64,000 nt of DNA, taken from assembly GCF_007993865.1 (NCBI RefSeq), contig NZ_VIUH01000021.1, forward strand, positions 25,731 through 89,730. Direction: 5' to 3'. The notes beneath the pieces were generated by a model that was not told the origin of the DNA, made no database searches, and worked only from the letters and a program-made list of their open reading frames with translations. The position numbers and the translations under genes are program-made. Shown here piece after piece: positions 48,498-58,166 of this stretch (its first letter is position 1; each line of letters opens with the position of its first letter). This DNA comes from Pseudomonas sp. SJZ079 (GTDB taxonomy: Bacteria; Pseudomonadota; Gammaproteobacteria; Pseudomonadales; Pseudomonadaceae).

Positions 48498-49232
48498 CTA
48501 TAACCCATGGCGTTTGAGAATCTGCGCATAACTGCCATCGGCCTGCATCGCCGCGATCGCCTGATTGAAGCGCTCGGCAATCTGTTGGTGCTCGGGCAGG
48601 CTACGGCGAATCAGGATATGCAAGCCATTCTCGCTCAGCGCTAACGGCAGGAACTCCAGTTCACCGGCAATCGCCTGCAGGCTGCGGCCGAGGTGGTAGT
48701 GAGCGACAAACTCGTCCTCCAGCACCAGATCCACCCGCTGGCGCTGCAGCATGCGCGCACCGCTCTCGAAACTGCCGACCTCGACCTTGGTCAACTGCTG
48801 ATCGTTGCTGAACTCAGTGGAATAGGCATAACCGCGCACCACCGCGACGCGGTAGGGGTACAGGTCGGACAAGCTGCGATAATCGATTGCCGTGCCTTTG
48901 CGCCGCAGGAAACGGATGCGATTGACCAGATAGGGTTGGGAGAAATAACCGAACTCGGCGCGCTCTTCACTGAACCAGGCACTGACCAGCACATCGTACT
49001 CGGCGTGTTGCAGGCCGTGCACCGCCCGCGCCCACGGCACCTCGTTGTAGCGCGTGGCATAACCGGCGCGGCTCAGCGCGCTTGCGACCAGATCCGTCGC
49101 CAGGCCGTTATTCAGCAGGGTCTGGCCAGTGAACGGCGGCCAGGGGTCGGCCACCAGGCGCAAAGGCTCCGCGCCGGCAATGCCAGGCGCCAACAGCACC
49201 AGTAACAACAACCACCTATGCAGTCGATCCAT
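48498..49232 (-). CDS. Periplasmic solute-binding protein (SBP_bac_3-type)
   Basis: 244 residues with signal peptide MDRLHRWLLLLVLLAPGIAGA. The mature part (EPLRLVADPWPPFTGQ, VSAWFSEERAEFGYFSQPY) is the amino-acid-type binding fold, as used in ABC uptake or as a sensor partner. No ABC genes are adjacent, so it may be a stand-alone type, of which Pseudomonas has many. Ligand unknown. Confidence 0.88.
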   Translation of the reverse strand: MDRLHRWLLLLVLLAPGIAGAEPLRLVADPWPPFTGQTLLNNGLATDLVASALSRAGYATRYNEVPWARAVHGLQHAEYDVLVSAWFSEERAEFGYFSQPYLVNRIRFLRRKGTAIDYRSLSDLYPYRVAVVRGYAYSTEFSNDQQLTKVEVGSFESGARMLQRQRVDLVLEDEFVAHYHLGRSLQAIAGELEFLPLALSENGLHILIRRSLPEHQQIAERFNQAIAAMQADGSYAQILKRHGL

Positions 49233-49445
49233 GACACGCCGCCCATACAGATAAAGGGTTGAACCTAGTCAGCAGCACCGCTTCTAGCCAGCGAAACCGA
49301 GCGGCCGGATGACCGGCAGCGCTGTGCGCTGGACAAGCACCCGAGCGGCCACTAGCTTCGCTAGAGCAGACGCTAACACGCTTCGCGCCACCGACACAGC
49401 CACCCTCAATTCAGGCCAGGCGACGGCGGTAAGAGGGGATAGTCC

Positions 49446-49865
49446 ATGCCCGAATCGATTTCAGTCGCCGAACTCAACGCTCTGCTGCCGACGCGCACCG
49501 CGCTGCTGCTCGATGTACGCCGCGCAGAGGCCTTCGCAGAGAGCCCAACGATCATTCCCGGCGCACTGCGCCGTGCCCCCGAACGCGTCGCCGACTGGGC
49601 AGCCGAACTGCCCCGGCAACAGCCGCTAGTCGTCTACTGTGTGCACGGCCACGAGGTCAGCCAAGGGGTCGCCGCACAGCTCGCCGAGCTGGGTTTGCCG
49701 GTACGTTTTCTGGCCGGCGGCATCGCCCAGTGGCAAGCAGAGGGCGGCGTCAGCGTCAGCCCGGCCGACTGCCAGGACCCTCTGGCAACTAGTATCGCGC
49801 CTATTCGCCCAACTTCAGGAGGAGCCCATGGCCTACGACGAAGGCGTTGCCCAGCGCGTACGTGA
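49446..49865 (+). CDS. Rhodanese-domain protein
   Basis: 139 residues starting MPESISVAELNALL. The active-site loop YCVHGHEVSQG carries a Cys, and DVRRAEAF is the typical rhodanese CH2A-like motif. It could transfer sulfur or sense sulfane. The last ~35 residues read unlike a domain and overlap the next gene by 38 bp. AGAGGGGATAGTCC lies upstream. Confidence 0.85.
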   Translation: MPESISVAELNALLPTRTALLLDVRRAEAFAESPTIIPGALRRAPERVADWAAELPRQQPLVVYCVHGHEVSQGVAAQLAELGLPVRFLAGGIAQWQAEGGVSVSPADCQDPLATSIAPIRPTSGGAHGLRRRRCPART

Positions 49866-50166
49866 ACAGCTGCAGGCGCGCGCCGAGATTACCGAAAGAA
49901 AGATGTTTGGCGGCCTCGCCTTCATGGCCCACGGTCACATGTTTGTCGGCATCCTCGGCGACCGGCTGATGGTGCGCGTGGGCCCGGACCGCTATGCCAA
50001 GGCCCTGAGCCAGGCGCATGTGCGGGAAATGGATTTCACCGGCCGACCCCTGAAGGGGTACGTCTACGTCGAGCCCGACGGCTTCGAGTCCGATGCGCAG
50101 CTCGAGTCCTGGGTCAACCAGGGTTATGTGTTCGTCGGCACGTTGCCACCGAAACTGTCGAAGTAA
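49828..50166 (+). CDS. TfoX N-terminal domain protein
   Basis: 112 residues, MAYDEGVAQRVREQLQ..., with the TfoX_N pattern (MFGGLAFMAHGHMFVGI, then GYVYVEPDG). The strong AGGAGGAGCCC before the ATG fixes this start. It is out of frame with and overlaps the rhodanese gene by 38 bp. Single-domain TfoX_N proteins have no proven role; the link to natural competence applies only to full TfoX. Confidence 0.88.
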   Translation: MAYDEGVAQRVREQLQARAEITERKMFGGLAFMAHGHMFVGILGDRLMVRVGPDRYAKALSQAHVREMDFTGRPLKGYVYVEPDGFESDAQLESWVNQGYVFVGTLPPKLSK

Positions 50167-50316
50167 TCCAGCCGGCGTGATCCGCTGTTGTGCATATCGC
50201 GGGCTTATCGCCGCGCGCCGGGTGGGCGTAGAATTTCACTACGCTCACCCACAGCCGACGCTCGGGTCGGGTCTTCGCTGTACGGGCCAGCGCCCGAGCC
50301 GGCATGAGGTTAGGTC

Positions 50317-50835
50317 ATGTCTGCCATAGTCCGCGCCCTGCAAGCCGATATCACCCAGCTACCGGTCGGCGCCATCGTCAACGCCGCCAACGCCTCGCTG
50401 CTCGGCGGTGGCGGCGTGGATGGCGCCATTCATCGCGCCGCCGGGCCGGAGCTGCTGCGCGAATGCCGCCGTCTGGCCGGCTGCAAGACCGGCGAAGCCA
50501 AGCTCACACCGGGCTACCGCCTGCCCGCCCAGTACATCATTCACACCGTCGGCCCGGTCTGGCACGGCGGCAGCCGTGGCGAACCGGAACTGCTGGCTGC
50601 CTGCTATCGCAGCGCCATCCAGCTGGCCGCCGCCCACGGCATCCTGACCCTGGCCTTCCCGAGCATCAGCACCGGCGTCTACGGTTATCCCATCGAGCTC
50701 GCGGCGCAGGTCGCGGTGACCACGGTGCGGGCTGCACTGCAGAAGTACGCCGCCATCCAGGAAGTCATCTTCTGCTGTTTCTCAGCGCAGGACCTGCAGG
50801 TTTACCAAGCCGCACTCGCGCACGACAGCAACTGA
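50317..50835 (+). CDS. Macrodomain protein (O-acetyl-ADP-ribose deacetylase-like)
   Basis: 172 residues. The ADP-ribose-binding motifs are IVNAANASLLGGGGVDGAIHRAAGPEL and FPSISTGVYGYPIELAA, the signature of the MacroD/YmdB class. It probably removes O-acetyl-ADP-ribose or protein-linked ADP-ribose and could process ADP-ribose products in general. The nearby YhiN-type flavoprotein begins 109 bp downstream. Confidence 0.95.
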   Translation: MSAIVRALQADITQLPVGAIVNAANASLLGGGGVDGAIHRAAGPELLRECRRLAGCKTGEAKLTPGYRLPAQYIIHTVGPVWHGGSRGEPELLAACYRSAIQLAAAHGILTLAFPSISTGVYGYPIELAAQVAVTTVRAALQKYAAIQEVIFCCFSAQDLQVYQAALAHDSN

Positions 50836-50944
50836 ACCCGGCCGCCGTCGAGCGCTGCCGCGCCCTGGCGGCTCACGCCTTCGGGTAAGATGCGCGCTGT
50901 TTGCGTCGCGCTGGCGGCGCTGTTCACGTCTCGAGGAAGTTGTT

Positions 50945-52129
50945 GTGCTCGCTACACAGGTAGTAATTATTGGTGCCGGTGCCGCCGGCTTGATGTGCGC
51001 GCTGACGGCCGCCGGGCGTGGCCGTCAGGTGCTGCTGCTGGACCACGCCAACAAGGCCGGCAAGAAGATTCTGATGTCCGGCGGCGGGCGCTGCAATTTC
51101 ACCAATATGTACTGCGAGCCGGAGAACTTCCTCTCGGAGAACCCGCACTTCTGCAAGTCCGCCCTGGCGCGCTACAGCCAGTGGGATTTCATTGCCCTGG
51201 TGGCCAAACATGGCGTGCCCTACCACGAGAAGAAGCTCGGCCAACTGTTCTGCGACAACAAGGCCAGCGACATCCTCAACCTGCTGCTGAGCGAGTGCGA
51301 GGAGGCCGGCGTCGACCTGCGCCTGGACACCTCGGTCGCGGAGATCGCCCAGCTGGACAACGGCTATCAGTTGCAGACCAGCGCCGGTGCGGTGCGTTGC
51401 CAGTCGCTGGTGATCGCCACCGGCGGCCTGTCGATCCCCACCCTGGGCGCCAGCGGCTTCGGTTATCAGGTGGCCAGGCAGTTCGGCCACAGCGTGCTGC
51501 CGACCCGCGCCGGCCTGGTGCCGTTCAGCATCACCGAGCCGCAACTGAAGGCGCTGTGCAGCGAGCTCTCCGGCACCTCGGTGGAGGATTGCCTGGTCAG
51601 CTGCAACGGCCAGAGTTTTCGCGAGAACATCCTGTTCACCCACCGCGGCCTCAGCGGCCCGGCGATCCTGCAGATTTCCTCGTACTGGCAGCCGGGCGAC
51701 ACCGTGCATATCGACCTGCTGCCGCATATCGACCTGCCCGAGTGGCTGGCCGAACAGCAACGCGAACGACCGAACAGCGAGCTGAAAACCCTGCTCGCCG
51801 AACTGTTCACCAAGAAGATGGCCGGCCTGCTGGTCGACAGCTGGTTCGTCTCCAAGCCGATGAAGCAGTACAGCCCGAACGAACTCAATTCGATTGCCGA
51901 CAAGCTCGCCGACTGGCGATTGGTGCCGGCCGGCACCGAGGGCTACCGCACCGCCGAGGTGACCCTGGGCGGCATCGACAGCCGCGAGGTGTCGTCGAAA
52001 ACCCTGGAGTCGCTGAAAGCGCCGGGGCTGTATTTCATCGGCGAGGTGCTGGATGTCAGCGGCCATCTGGGCGGCTTCAACTTCCAGTGGGCCTGGGCCT
52101 CGGCTTACGCGGCGGCGCAGTACGTCTGA
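50945..52129 (+). CDS. YhiN/HI0933-type NAD(P)/FAD-dependent oxidoreductase
   Basis: 394 residues from a GTG (VVIIGAGAAGLMCALTAAGRG). FAD motif GAGAAG at the N-terminus; the family signature GGGRCNFTN appears as MSGGGRCNFTNMYCEP, and the conserved C-terminal GEVLDVSGHLGGFNFQWAWASA. AGGAAG precedes the start. Substrate unknown. Confidence 0.92.
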   Translation: MLATQVVIIGAGAAGLMCALTAAGRGRQVLLLDHANKAGKKILMSGGGRCNFTNMYCEPENFLSENPHFCKSALARYSQWDFIALVAKHGVPYHEKKLGQLFCDNKASDILNLLLSECEEAGVDLRLDTSVAEIAQLDNGYQLQTSAGAVRCQSLVIATGGLSIPTLGASGFGYQVARQFGHSVLPTRAGLVPFSITEPQLKALCSELSGTSVEDCLVSCNGQSFRENILFTHRGLSGPAILQISSYWQPGDTVHIDLLPHIDLPEWLAEQQRERPNSELKTLLAELFTKKMAGLLVDSWFVSKPMKQYSPNELNSIADKLADWRLVPAGTEGYRTAEVTLGGIDSREVSSKTLESLKAPGLYFIGEVLDVSGHLGGFNFQWAWASAYAAAQYV

Positions 52130-52234
52130 TCGCCGAGCAATCGCGCAACGCCAAACCCATCGCGGCCCCGTCCGCGCCCACAGCAAGGTGCTAGATCACT
52201 GCGCCGGACAGGCCTCTAATACGGGCTGCCGGCC

Positions 52235-53098
52235 TTAGTCGGCCAACAGCTCGACAAAGCGCCGGGCGAAGCTGTGCACATCCCCCGGCCAGCGTGCCGA
52301 GAGGTAGTGACCGTCACACACCAGCCAGGCCGGACGGCTGTCGTCCAGGCTGTCGCGGTGCAGGCCGCTGGTCTTGCGCCGCTGGTCCGGCGCATCCGCC
52401 GGCACATCGAGGAAGTCCGCCGGGCAGGCCAAGGCCCGACTGACCTCGGCCTGCACACTCATATACCCGGCCGGCTCGCCCGGCGCCTCCAGATAGGTGC
52501 GGTAGTAGTTGGGCGCCCAGAAGCGGCCGTAGAAACGGCTCAGGTTCCAGGCGCTGCGTTCCATGCGCCAGGTCAGGCCGGTGGTCTTGCGCCCGTACAA
52601 CGCCGAGCGCCCATCCGCCCCTGGGCTGCGCGCGGCCAGCAGCACGCCATGGCAGATCGCCGCAACCGGCTTGGCGCTGGCGAAGAAGGCGCCGACGAAC
52701 GCCTGCAGGCACGGGTTCTCCAGGTAGCCGCGCATGCCCCGCGCCCAATGCCCACCGGGCAGCAACAGGCCGTCGAAGTCGGCCACCGCGAGCTGCTCAT
52801 AGCGCAGCGGCTGGCGGAACTCGACATCCGTGAGCAGGCTGCGATAGGCCTCGCGGGCGCCACGTCGGGCGCGCAGAAGCAAACCGAGCAGCTTGAGCCG
52901 ACGCAAAGCGGGCAACCACCCCCAGGGGTCCAGCCCCTCGCCCGTGAGCATCAACGGATCGCCCGCGGACGGCTGCCCATCCGGGGTGGCGAAACGCACC
53001 CGGTGCCCGGCAGCGCGCAGCACCTGCCAGCTAATGGCGACCTCGCTGGGATCGAAGTCGCAACTCGGCAACGGCATCAGAACGGTCTTGACGGACAT
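52235..53098 (-). CDS. DJ-1/PfpI-type protein (type 1 glutamine amidotransferase-like)
   Basis: 287 residues from MSVKTVLMPLPSCDFDPSEV (53098). An upstream in-frame start gives 60 extra residues of poor quality. The DJ-1/PfpI core has DGLLLPGGHWARGM and the nucleophile Cys in AAICHGVLLAA, matching the elbow. The C-terminal part (YMSVQAEVSRALACPADF, DGHYLSARWPGD) extends beyond single-domain DJ-1. It may be a glyoxalase/deglycase-like or amidotransferase-like enzyme. Confidence 0.85.
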   Translation of the reverse strand: MSVKTVLMPLPSCDFDPSEVAISWQVLRAAGHRVRFATPDGQPSAGDPLMLTGEGLDPWGWLPALRRLKLLGLLLRARRGAREAYRSLLTDVEFRQPLRYEQLAVADFDGLLLPGGHWARGMRGYLENPCLQAFVGAFFASAKPVAAICHGVLLAARSPGADGRSALYGRKTTGLTWRMERSAWNLSRFYGRFWAPNYYRTYLEAPGEPAGYMSVQAEVSRALACPADFLDVPADAPDQRRKTSGLHRDSLDDSRPAWLVCDGHYLSARWPGDVHSFARRFVELLAD

Positions 53099-53381
53099 GG
53101 CATGAGTACTCGTTGGACAATCCCCGAGCTTAGCGGGTGCAACCCAGGCCAGGCGAGTGACCCAGCAGGCCAAGACAGCGACCCTGGCACCGCTGCATTC
53201 GTCCCGGTGGCCTGGCCGCGAGCGCTGCGGGCACGAGTGGACATAGACGCCGGGCGCATTTGCACTGGCGCGGTGCACCGCGCTCTACTACAAAGCCGTA
53301 ACATGCCCAACTCCGGCGCCTGCAGCGCCCAGCAGATTACCCCACGCGACCGCTCCCCCTAGACAAGGACCGACCACCGAC

Positions 53382-55250
53382 ATGACTCAAGACCAAGGCC
53401 TGATCTTCGCCATTCTGGCCGCCAGCATTGGCCTGTTCTTCTGGGGTCGGTGGCGGCACGACATCGTCGCCCTGGCCGCCTTGCTGGCCTGCGTGATCGT
53501 CGGTCTGGTGCCAGACCAGAAGGCCTTCGCCGGTTTCGGCCACCCCGCGGTGATCACCGTCGCCTGCGTGCTGGTGTTGAGCTACGGTCTGCAGCTCACA
53601 GGCGCGGTGGACGCCATGGCCCAACGCATACTGCCCAGCAATGCCGGACCGATGCTCTCGATCGCCGCCCTGACCGGCCTCGGCGCACTGCTCTCGGCCT
53701 TTATGAACAACGTCGGCGCCCTTGCCCTGCTGATGCCCATCGCCCTGCAGATCGCCCGCAAGCTGGACCTGCCGCCCGGCCGCCTGCTGATGCCACTGGC
53801 GTTCGGCACCATCCTCGGCGGCATGACCACGCTGATCGGCACGCCGCCCAACCTGATCGTCTCCAGCTTTCGCGCGCAAAGCGGCGCCGGGCCGTTCGCC
53901 ATGTTCGACTTCAGCCCGGTCGGCGTGGCGGTGGCGCTGAGCGGCGTGCTGTTTATCGCCTTGCTCGGCTGGCGCCTGGTGCCCAAGCGCACGGTGGCCA
54001 GCGTGACCAGTTTCGACACCGGCACCTACCTCACCGAGGCGCGTGTGCAGGAGGGCGGCAAGGCGGTCGGCAAGACCCTGCGCGAGATCGAGGTGCTGCT
54101 CGATGAAGCCGACGCGCAGATCATCGGCATGGTGCGCAACAAGATGCGCCTGTCCGCACCCAACCCGCAGCGTGAACTCCTGGTCGACGACGTGCTGGTG
54201 ATCGAAGCCGAGCCGGAGTCCCTGGGCACCGTGCTGGCTAATCTGGGTCTGAAACTGGAGGCGACCCTACCGCCCGAGGGCGAGGACGAGAACGAGGTGG
54301 CTGAACAGGCGAGCGAGACCGCCGCCAGCCCAGCCACTGCAGAAGCCAAAACGAGCAAAACCAAGAACGGCGAGAAGAAAGACCCGGAGGCCGATGCCCG
54401 CTCGCTGCAAGAACTCCTGGTGCGCCCAGACTCCCACATGGTCGGCCGCTCCGTCAGCGAAACCCGCTTGCGCAGCCGCTACTCGATCAACCTGCTGGCG
54501 ATCTCGCGGCAGAGTCATCGCTCGATCAAGCGCCTGCGTTCGACCCTGATCGAGCGCGGTGACGTGCTACTGATGCAGGGCACGGCGGACGACATCGCCG
54601 AGTTCGCCGCCGATTACGCCTGCGTGCCACTCGCCGACCGCGCCATCAGCATCCCCGACCTGGGCAAGACCTCACTCGCCGTCGGCGTCATGCTGTTGGC
54701 GGTCGCCCTCGCCGCCTTCGGCCTGCTCTCGGCGGCAGTCGCCTTCGCCGCTGGCGTGCTGGTGTTCATGGTGATGCGCGTGGTGCCGCTGCGCTCGATC
54801 TACAGCGCCATCGACTGGCCGGTGATCGTCCTCCTCGGTGCGCTGATTCCGGTGGCTGGCGCCATGTCCAGCAGCGGCGCAGCCGACCTGCTGGCACGGC
54901 TGCTGATGGAGCATATCGCCCAAGGCAACCCGGTCATCGTGCTCACCGTGCTGCTGGTGGTGACCATGACCCTCTCGGACTTCATGAACAACGCGGCCAC
55001 CGCCGCGGTGATGTGCCAGATTGCCCTGAGCGCGGCGAGCCAATTGGGGGTCAACCCCGACACCCTGCTGATGGCGGTGGCGATTGGCGCCTCCTGCTCA
55101 TTCCTGACGCCCATCGGTCACCAGAACAACACCCTGATTCTCAGCCCTGGCGGTTTCCGCTTCGGCGACTATTGGCGCCTCGGTCTGCCCATGGAAATAC
55201 TCGTGGTGCTGGTCAGCGTGCCCCTGCTACTGCTGGTCTGGCCGCTGTAA
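53382..55250 (+). CDS. SLC13-type (sodium:anion) transporter with internal TrkA-C region
   Basis: 622 residues. The two membrane halves (residues ~1-190 and ~430-622) carry the paired SNT motifs SAFMNNVGALALLMP / GTPPNLIVSS and SDFMNNAATAAVMCQI / SFLTPIGHQNN. Between them lies a cytoplasmic insert with two TrkA-C-like parts (near LREIEVLLDEADAQIIG and VSETRLRSRYSINLLAISR) joined by an acidic and Lys-rich linker (PPEGEDENEVAEQASE). This is the layout of DASS-type anion transporters; sulfate, dicarboxylate or a related anion is possible. Confidence 0.92.
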   Translation: MTQDQGLIFAILAASIGLFFWGRWRHDIVALAALLACVIVGLVPDQKAFAGFGHPAVITVACVLVLSYGLQLTGAVDAMAQRILPSNAGPMLSIAALTGLGALLSAFMNNVGALALLMPIALQIARKLDLPPGRLLMPLAFGTILGGMTTLIGTPPNLIVSSFRAQSGAGPFAMFDFSPVGVAVALSGVLFIALLGWRLVPKRTVASVTSFDTGTYLTEARVQEGGKAVGKTLREIEVLLDEADAQIIGMVRNKMRLSAPNPQRELLVDDVLVIEAEPESLGTVLANLGLKLEATLPPEGEDENEVAEQASETAASPATAEAKTSKTKNGEKKDPEADARSLQELLVRPDSHMVGRSVSETRLRSRYSINLLAISRQSHRSIKRLRSTLIERGDVLLMQGTADDIAEFAADYACVPLADRAISIPDLGKTSLAVGVMLLAVALAAFGLLSAAVAFAAGVLVFMVMRVVPLRSIYSAIDWPVIVLLGALIPVAGAMSSSGAADLLARLLMEHIAQGNPVIVLTVLLVVTMTLSDFMNNAATAAVMCQIALSAASQLGVNPDTLLMAVAIGASCSFLTPIGHQNNTLILSPGGFRFGDYWRLGLPMEILVVLVSVPLLLLVWPL

Positions 55251-55275
55251 AGCGCTGACCAGCCGGCTTGAGTGG

Positions 55276-55929
55276 CTAGGAGGCCGGGGTAAAGCCGAGC
55301 ACGATATCGAAACGCGCCACCTGCTCACCCGCCGTAGAACCGGCGACGGGGACGAATGGCACGATCAGACGTTCACGCGCCTGGGGATCGCGGATCGCAT
55401 TGAGCACGCCGTCGCCCTGGTTGCCGCGCTCACCGCGGATGTAGCACTGGGTGACGAAGCGTGGCTGACCGGGCAGCGTTACCGCCACATGGATATGCGG
55501 CGTGCGCCCGGGGTAGGCCACCGGGCGTATGGTGCGAAAGCGGTATTCGCCATTGGCGCCGGTGACGAAGCGGCCGTAGCCCTGGAAATTCACATCGCGT
55601 GCGTTGCGCTCGCCACCACGACTGTGCAGGTAGACGCCATGCGCATCCACCTGCCAGATTTCCACCAGCGCGTCTTTCAGCGGCTTGCCATGCGCATCGA
55701 GGATCAATCCGTACAGATGCACCACGACCCCGCTGGCGGGCGTCAGGTGATCGTCGACGATCAGCAGGTCGTTGTCCTGATCCAGCGGCAGTTGGTCGGG
55801 ATAGAACGGCCCGAGCGTCTGCGCCGGGGTCAGCAGACGTTCGGCGAACGCACCCGGGGTGCTCAGCCACAGGGCGCCACCCGCAAGCCCTGCCAGCAGC
55901 TGACGACGACTGATTCGCGACATGTGCAT
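55276..55929 (-). CDS. Tat-exported intradiol dioxygenase-like protein
   Basis: 217 residues starting MHMSRISRRQLLAG (twin-arginine signal SRRQLLA with a hydrophobic stretch). The mature part has the protocatechuate 3,4-dioxygenase-like motifs (LGPFYPDQLP, VEIWQVDAHGVYLH, GEYRFRTIRPVAYPGRTPHIH), including His/Tyr positions that fit the ferric site. GGAGG lies 5 nt before the ATG at 55929. Its location outside the cytoplasm is unusual for this family. No other aromatic catabolism genes are present. Confidence 0.85.
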   Translation of the reverse strand: MHMSRISRRQLLAGLAGGALWLSTPGAFAERLLTPAQTLGPFYPDQLPLDQDNDLLIVDDHLTPASGVVVHLYGLILDAHGKPLKDALVEIWQVDAHGVYLHSRGGERNARDVNFQGYGRFVTGANGEYRFRTIRPVAYPGRTPHIHVAVTLPGQPRFVTQCYIRGERGNQGDGVLNAIRDPQARERLIVPFVPVAGSTAGEQVARFDIVLGFTPAS

Positions 55930-55968
55930 GCGGTCCTCCGCAGGTCGACTACCTGTGAGTAAAGAATA

Positions 55969-56011
55969 GGAGCCTGTCGGACTTAACGCTGCCCCACTGC
56001 GAAAAAGCCGG
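55969..56011 (-). repeat. MITE-like element, end fragment (inverted)
   Basis: GGAGCCTGTCGGAC followed by TTAACGCTGCCC and ACTGCGAAAAAGCCGG matches the reverse complement of the right end of copy B (about 1478-1516). Only one end is present. Confidence 0.55.
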
Positions 56012-56116
56012 CGTTGTGCGGAAACTGCAGGTTACCCCGACGCGCTCAGCGGCCAGCCTGCCGTACAGGCTGGCCCAACAGGGCAACCGCCTGGCGCGAG
56101 CGTCACACATTCACCG

Positions 56117-57238
56117 CTACAACTTCTCCAGCACACTGATCGCCGGCTCATAGGGCAAACCATGCGCCTCGGCAACGCTTTCGCAGGTAATCACCCCCCT
56201 GGCCACGTTGAGGCCGTTGCACAGGTGCGGATCGTCCTCCAGCGCCAAACGCGTGCCTTTTTCCGCCAGCGCGACGACGAACGGCAGCGTCGCGTTGTTC
56301 AGCGCCAGGGTCGAGGTGCGCGCCACTGCACCGGGCATATTGGCCACGCAGTAATGCACCACGTCATCGACCACATAGGTGGGGTTGTCATGGGTAGTGG
56401 CTTTCGAGGTTTCCGCACAGCCGCCCTGATCGATCGCCACATCCACCAGCACCGAACCGGGCTGCATCTGCTTGACCATCTCGGCGGTAATCAGCTTGGG
56501 CGCCGCTGCACCGGGGATCAGCACGCCGCCGATGACCAGATCCGCCGCCAGTATCTGCTCACGCAATGCCGCGCGCGTGGAGTACAGGGTGGTAATGCGG
56601 TTGCCGTATTGGCCATCCAGGCGACGCAGGGCATCGACGCTCTTGTCCAGCACCGTGACATCGGCGCCGAGACCTACCGCCATAGCCAAGGCATGGCTGC
56701 CGACCACCCCACCGCCGAGAATCACCACCTTGCCCGGCGCCACACCCGGCACCCCGCCGAGCAGCACGCCCCGTCCGCCCTTGGCTTTTTCCAGGCAGTT
56801 GGCGCCGGCCTGGATCGACATGCGCCCGGCCACCTCGGACATCGGTGCCAGCAGCGGTAAGCGACCGTTGTGATCGGTCACCGTCTCGTAGGCGATGCAG
56901 ATGGCGCCGCCGGCCATCAATTCATCGGTCTGTGGCCGATCCGGCGCCAGGTGCAGGTAGGTGAACAGGGTGTGATGTGGTCGCAAACGCGCACGTTCGA
57001 CGGCCAGTGGTTCCTTGACCTTGATGAGCAACTGCGCCTCGTTGAACACCTGAGTCGCATCCTTGGCGATCTGCGCACCGGCGGCTTGATAATCGGCATC
57101 GCTGAAGCCGATAGCCGCACCCGCCAGGGTCTCGACCAGCACCTCATGCCCCAGCGCAGTCAGCTCGGCCACCGATTGCGGGGTCAGGCCAACGCGATAC
57201 TCGTGGTTCTTGATTTCCTTGGGTACGCCGATACGCAT
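56117..57238 (-). CDS. ald: Alanine dehydrogenase
   Basis: Reversibly deaminates L-alanine to pyruvate with NAD+. 373 residues from MRIGVPKEIKNHEYRV; AGGAGG lies just upstream. The N-terminal domain has the substrate-binding NHEYRVGLTP. The NAD motif is VVILGGGVVGSHALAMAVGLGADV. The typical ANMPGAVARTSTLALNNATLP is present. Single gene. Confidence 0.96.
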   Translation of the reverse strand: MRIGVPKEIKNHEYRVGLTPQSVAELTALGHEVLVETLAGAAIGFSDADYQAAGAQIAKDATQVFNEAQLLIKVKEPLAVERARLRPHHTLFTYLHLAPDRPQTDELMAGGAICIAYETVTDHNGRLPLLAPMSEVAGRMSIQAGANCLEKAKGGRGVLLGGVPGVAPGKVVILGGGVVGSHALAMAVGLGADVTVLDKSVDALRRLDGQYGNRITTLYSTRAALREQILAADLVIGGVLIPGAAAPKLITAEMVKQMQPGSVLVDVAIDQGGCAETSKATTHDNPTYVVDDVVHYCVANMPGAVARTSTLALNNATLPFVVALAEKGTRLALEDDPHLCNGLNVARGVITCESVAEAHGLPYEPAISVLEKL

Positions 57239-57465
57239 AACAACCTCCTCGCGGGCTAGTCGAGTAAGCATAGGAAAAATTCAGGCACGCAGATGCGCCT
57301 GACGCCCTTAATTGGCCAGCGCTTTCAGAGAAACACCCTGTAATTTTTGGATTTCCAGCAGATATATCGAACCGGGGTCCGCCACGACCGACGCTTAGCT
57401 AGCCGCAGCGGGATCAGTGTCGATGGGGCGGGCCCGCGTGGGTGCTCGCGGCCCCGCCTACTGGC

Positions 57466-58155
57466 TCAGCGCTGCTGGCCGAACAGCAGCCTGCGGGCCT
57501 CGGCCGTCAGCAACGCCTCGGGATCGCGATTGATCTCCTCGGCCAGGGCATAGGCGCGCTGCACCGCCGGCCTCGCTGCCATGCGCTGTAGCCAGGCGGC
57601 CATCTGCGGGAAGTCCTCGAGACGCTGCTGCTGCGCCTCCCAGCCCTTGGCCCAGGGATAGATGGCCATGTCGGCGATCGAGTAGTCCCCGGCCACGTAC
57701 TCGCGTCCGGCCAATTGGCGGTCGAGTACGCCATACAGGCGCGCGGTTTCCTTGACATAGCGCTCGATGGCATAGGGGATCGGCTCGGGTGCGTAGCGCA
57801 CGAAATGATGGTTCTGCCCCGCCATCGGCCCCAGCCCACCCATCTGCCAATACAGCCACTGCAGCACCTGGAAACGCGCCCGTGTCTCGCGCGGCAGGAA
57901 CTGTCCGCTCTTGTCCGCCAGGTACTCGAGGATGGCCCCGGACTCGAACAGCGCCAACGGCTCACCGCCATCCACCGGAGCCTGGTCGACGATCGCCGGA
58001 ATACGGTTGTTCGGCGCAATTTTCAGAAAGCCCGCTGCGAACTGCTCGCCCTTGCCGATATGCACCGGCTGCACGTGGTACTCCAGCCCGGCCTCCTCGA
58101 GAAAGATGCTGACCTTGTGGCCATTGGGCGTGGTCCAGTAGTAGAGATCGATCAT
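57466..58155 (-). CDS. YfcG/Ure2p-like glutathione S-transferase
   Basis: 229 residues from MIDLYYWTTPNGHKV (58155), the typical start of YfcG-type disulfide-bond reductases (TTPNGHKV). The glutathione-contact motif ALFESGAILEYLA is present. An in-frame extension to 58290 would cover the end of the upstream gene. It lies 11 bp after another GST-fold gene and is probably cotranscribed. Confidence 0.92.
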   Translation of the reverse strand: MIDLYYWTTPNGHKVSIFLEEAGLEYHVQPVHIGKGEQFAAGFLKIAPNNRIPAIVDQAPVDGGEPLALFESGAILEYLADKSGQFLPRETRARFQVLQWLYWQMGGLGPMAGQNHHFVRYAPEPIPYAIERYVKETARLYGVLDRQLAGREYVAGDYSIADMAIYPWAKGWEAQQQRLEDFPQMAAWLQRMAARPAVQRAYALAEEINRDPEALLTAEARRLLFGQQR

Positions 58156-58166
58156 GTCAGTTCCCC

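Noticed and set aside
51600..52129. CRISPR array, phage or plasmid features
   Set aside because: No evenly spaced direct repeats, integrase, phage structural genes or replication genes were seen anywhere in the window.
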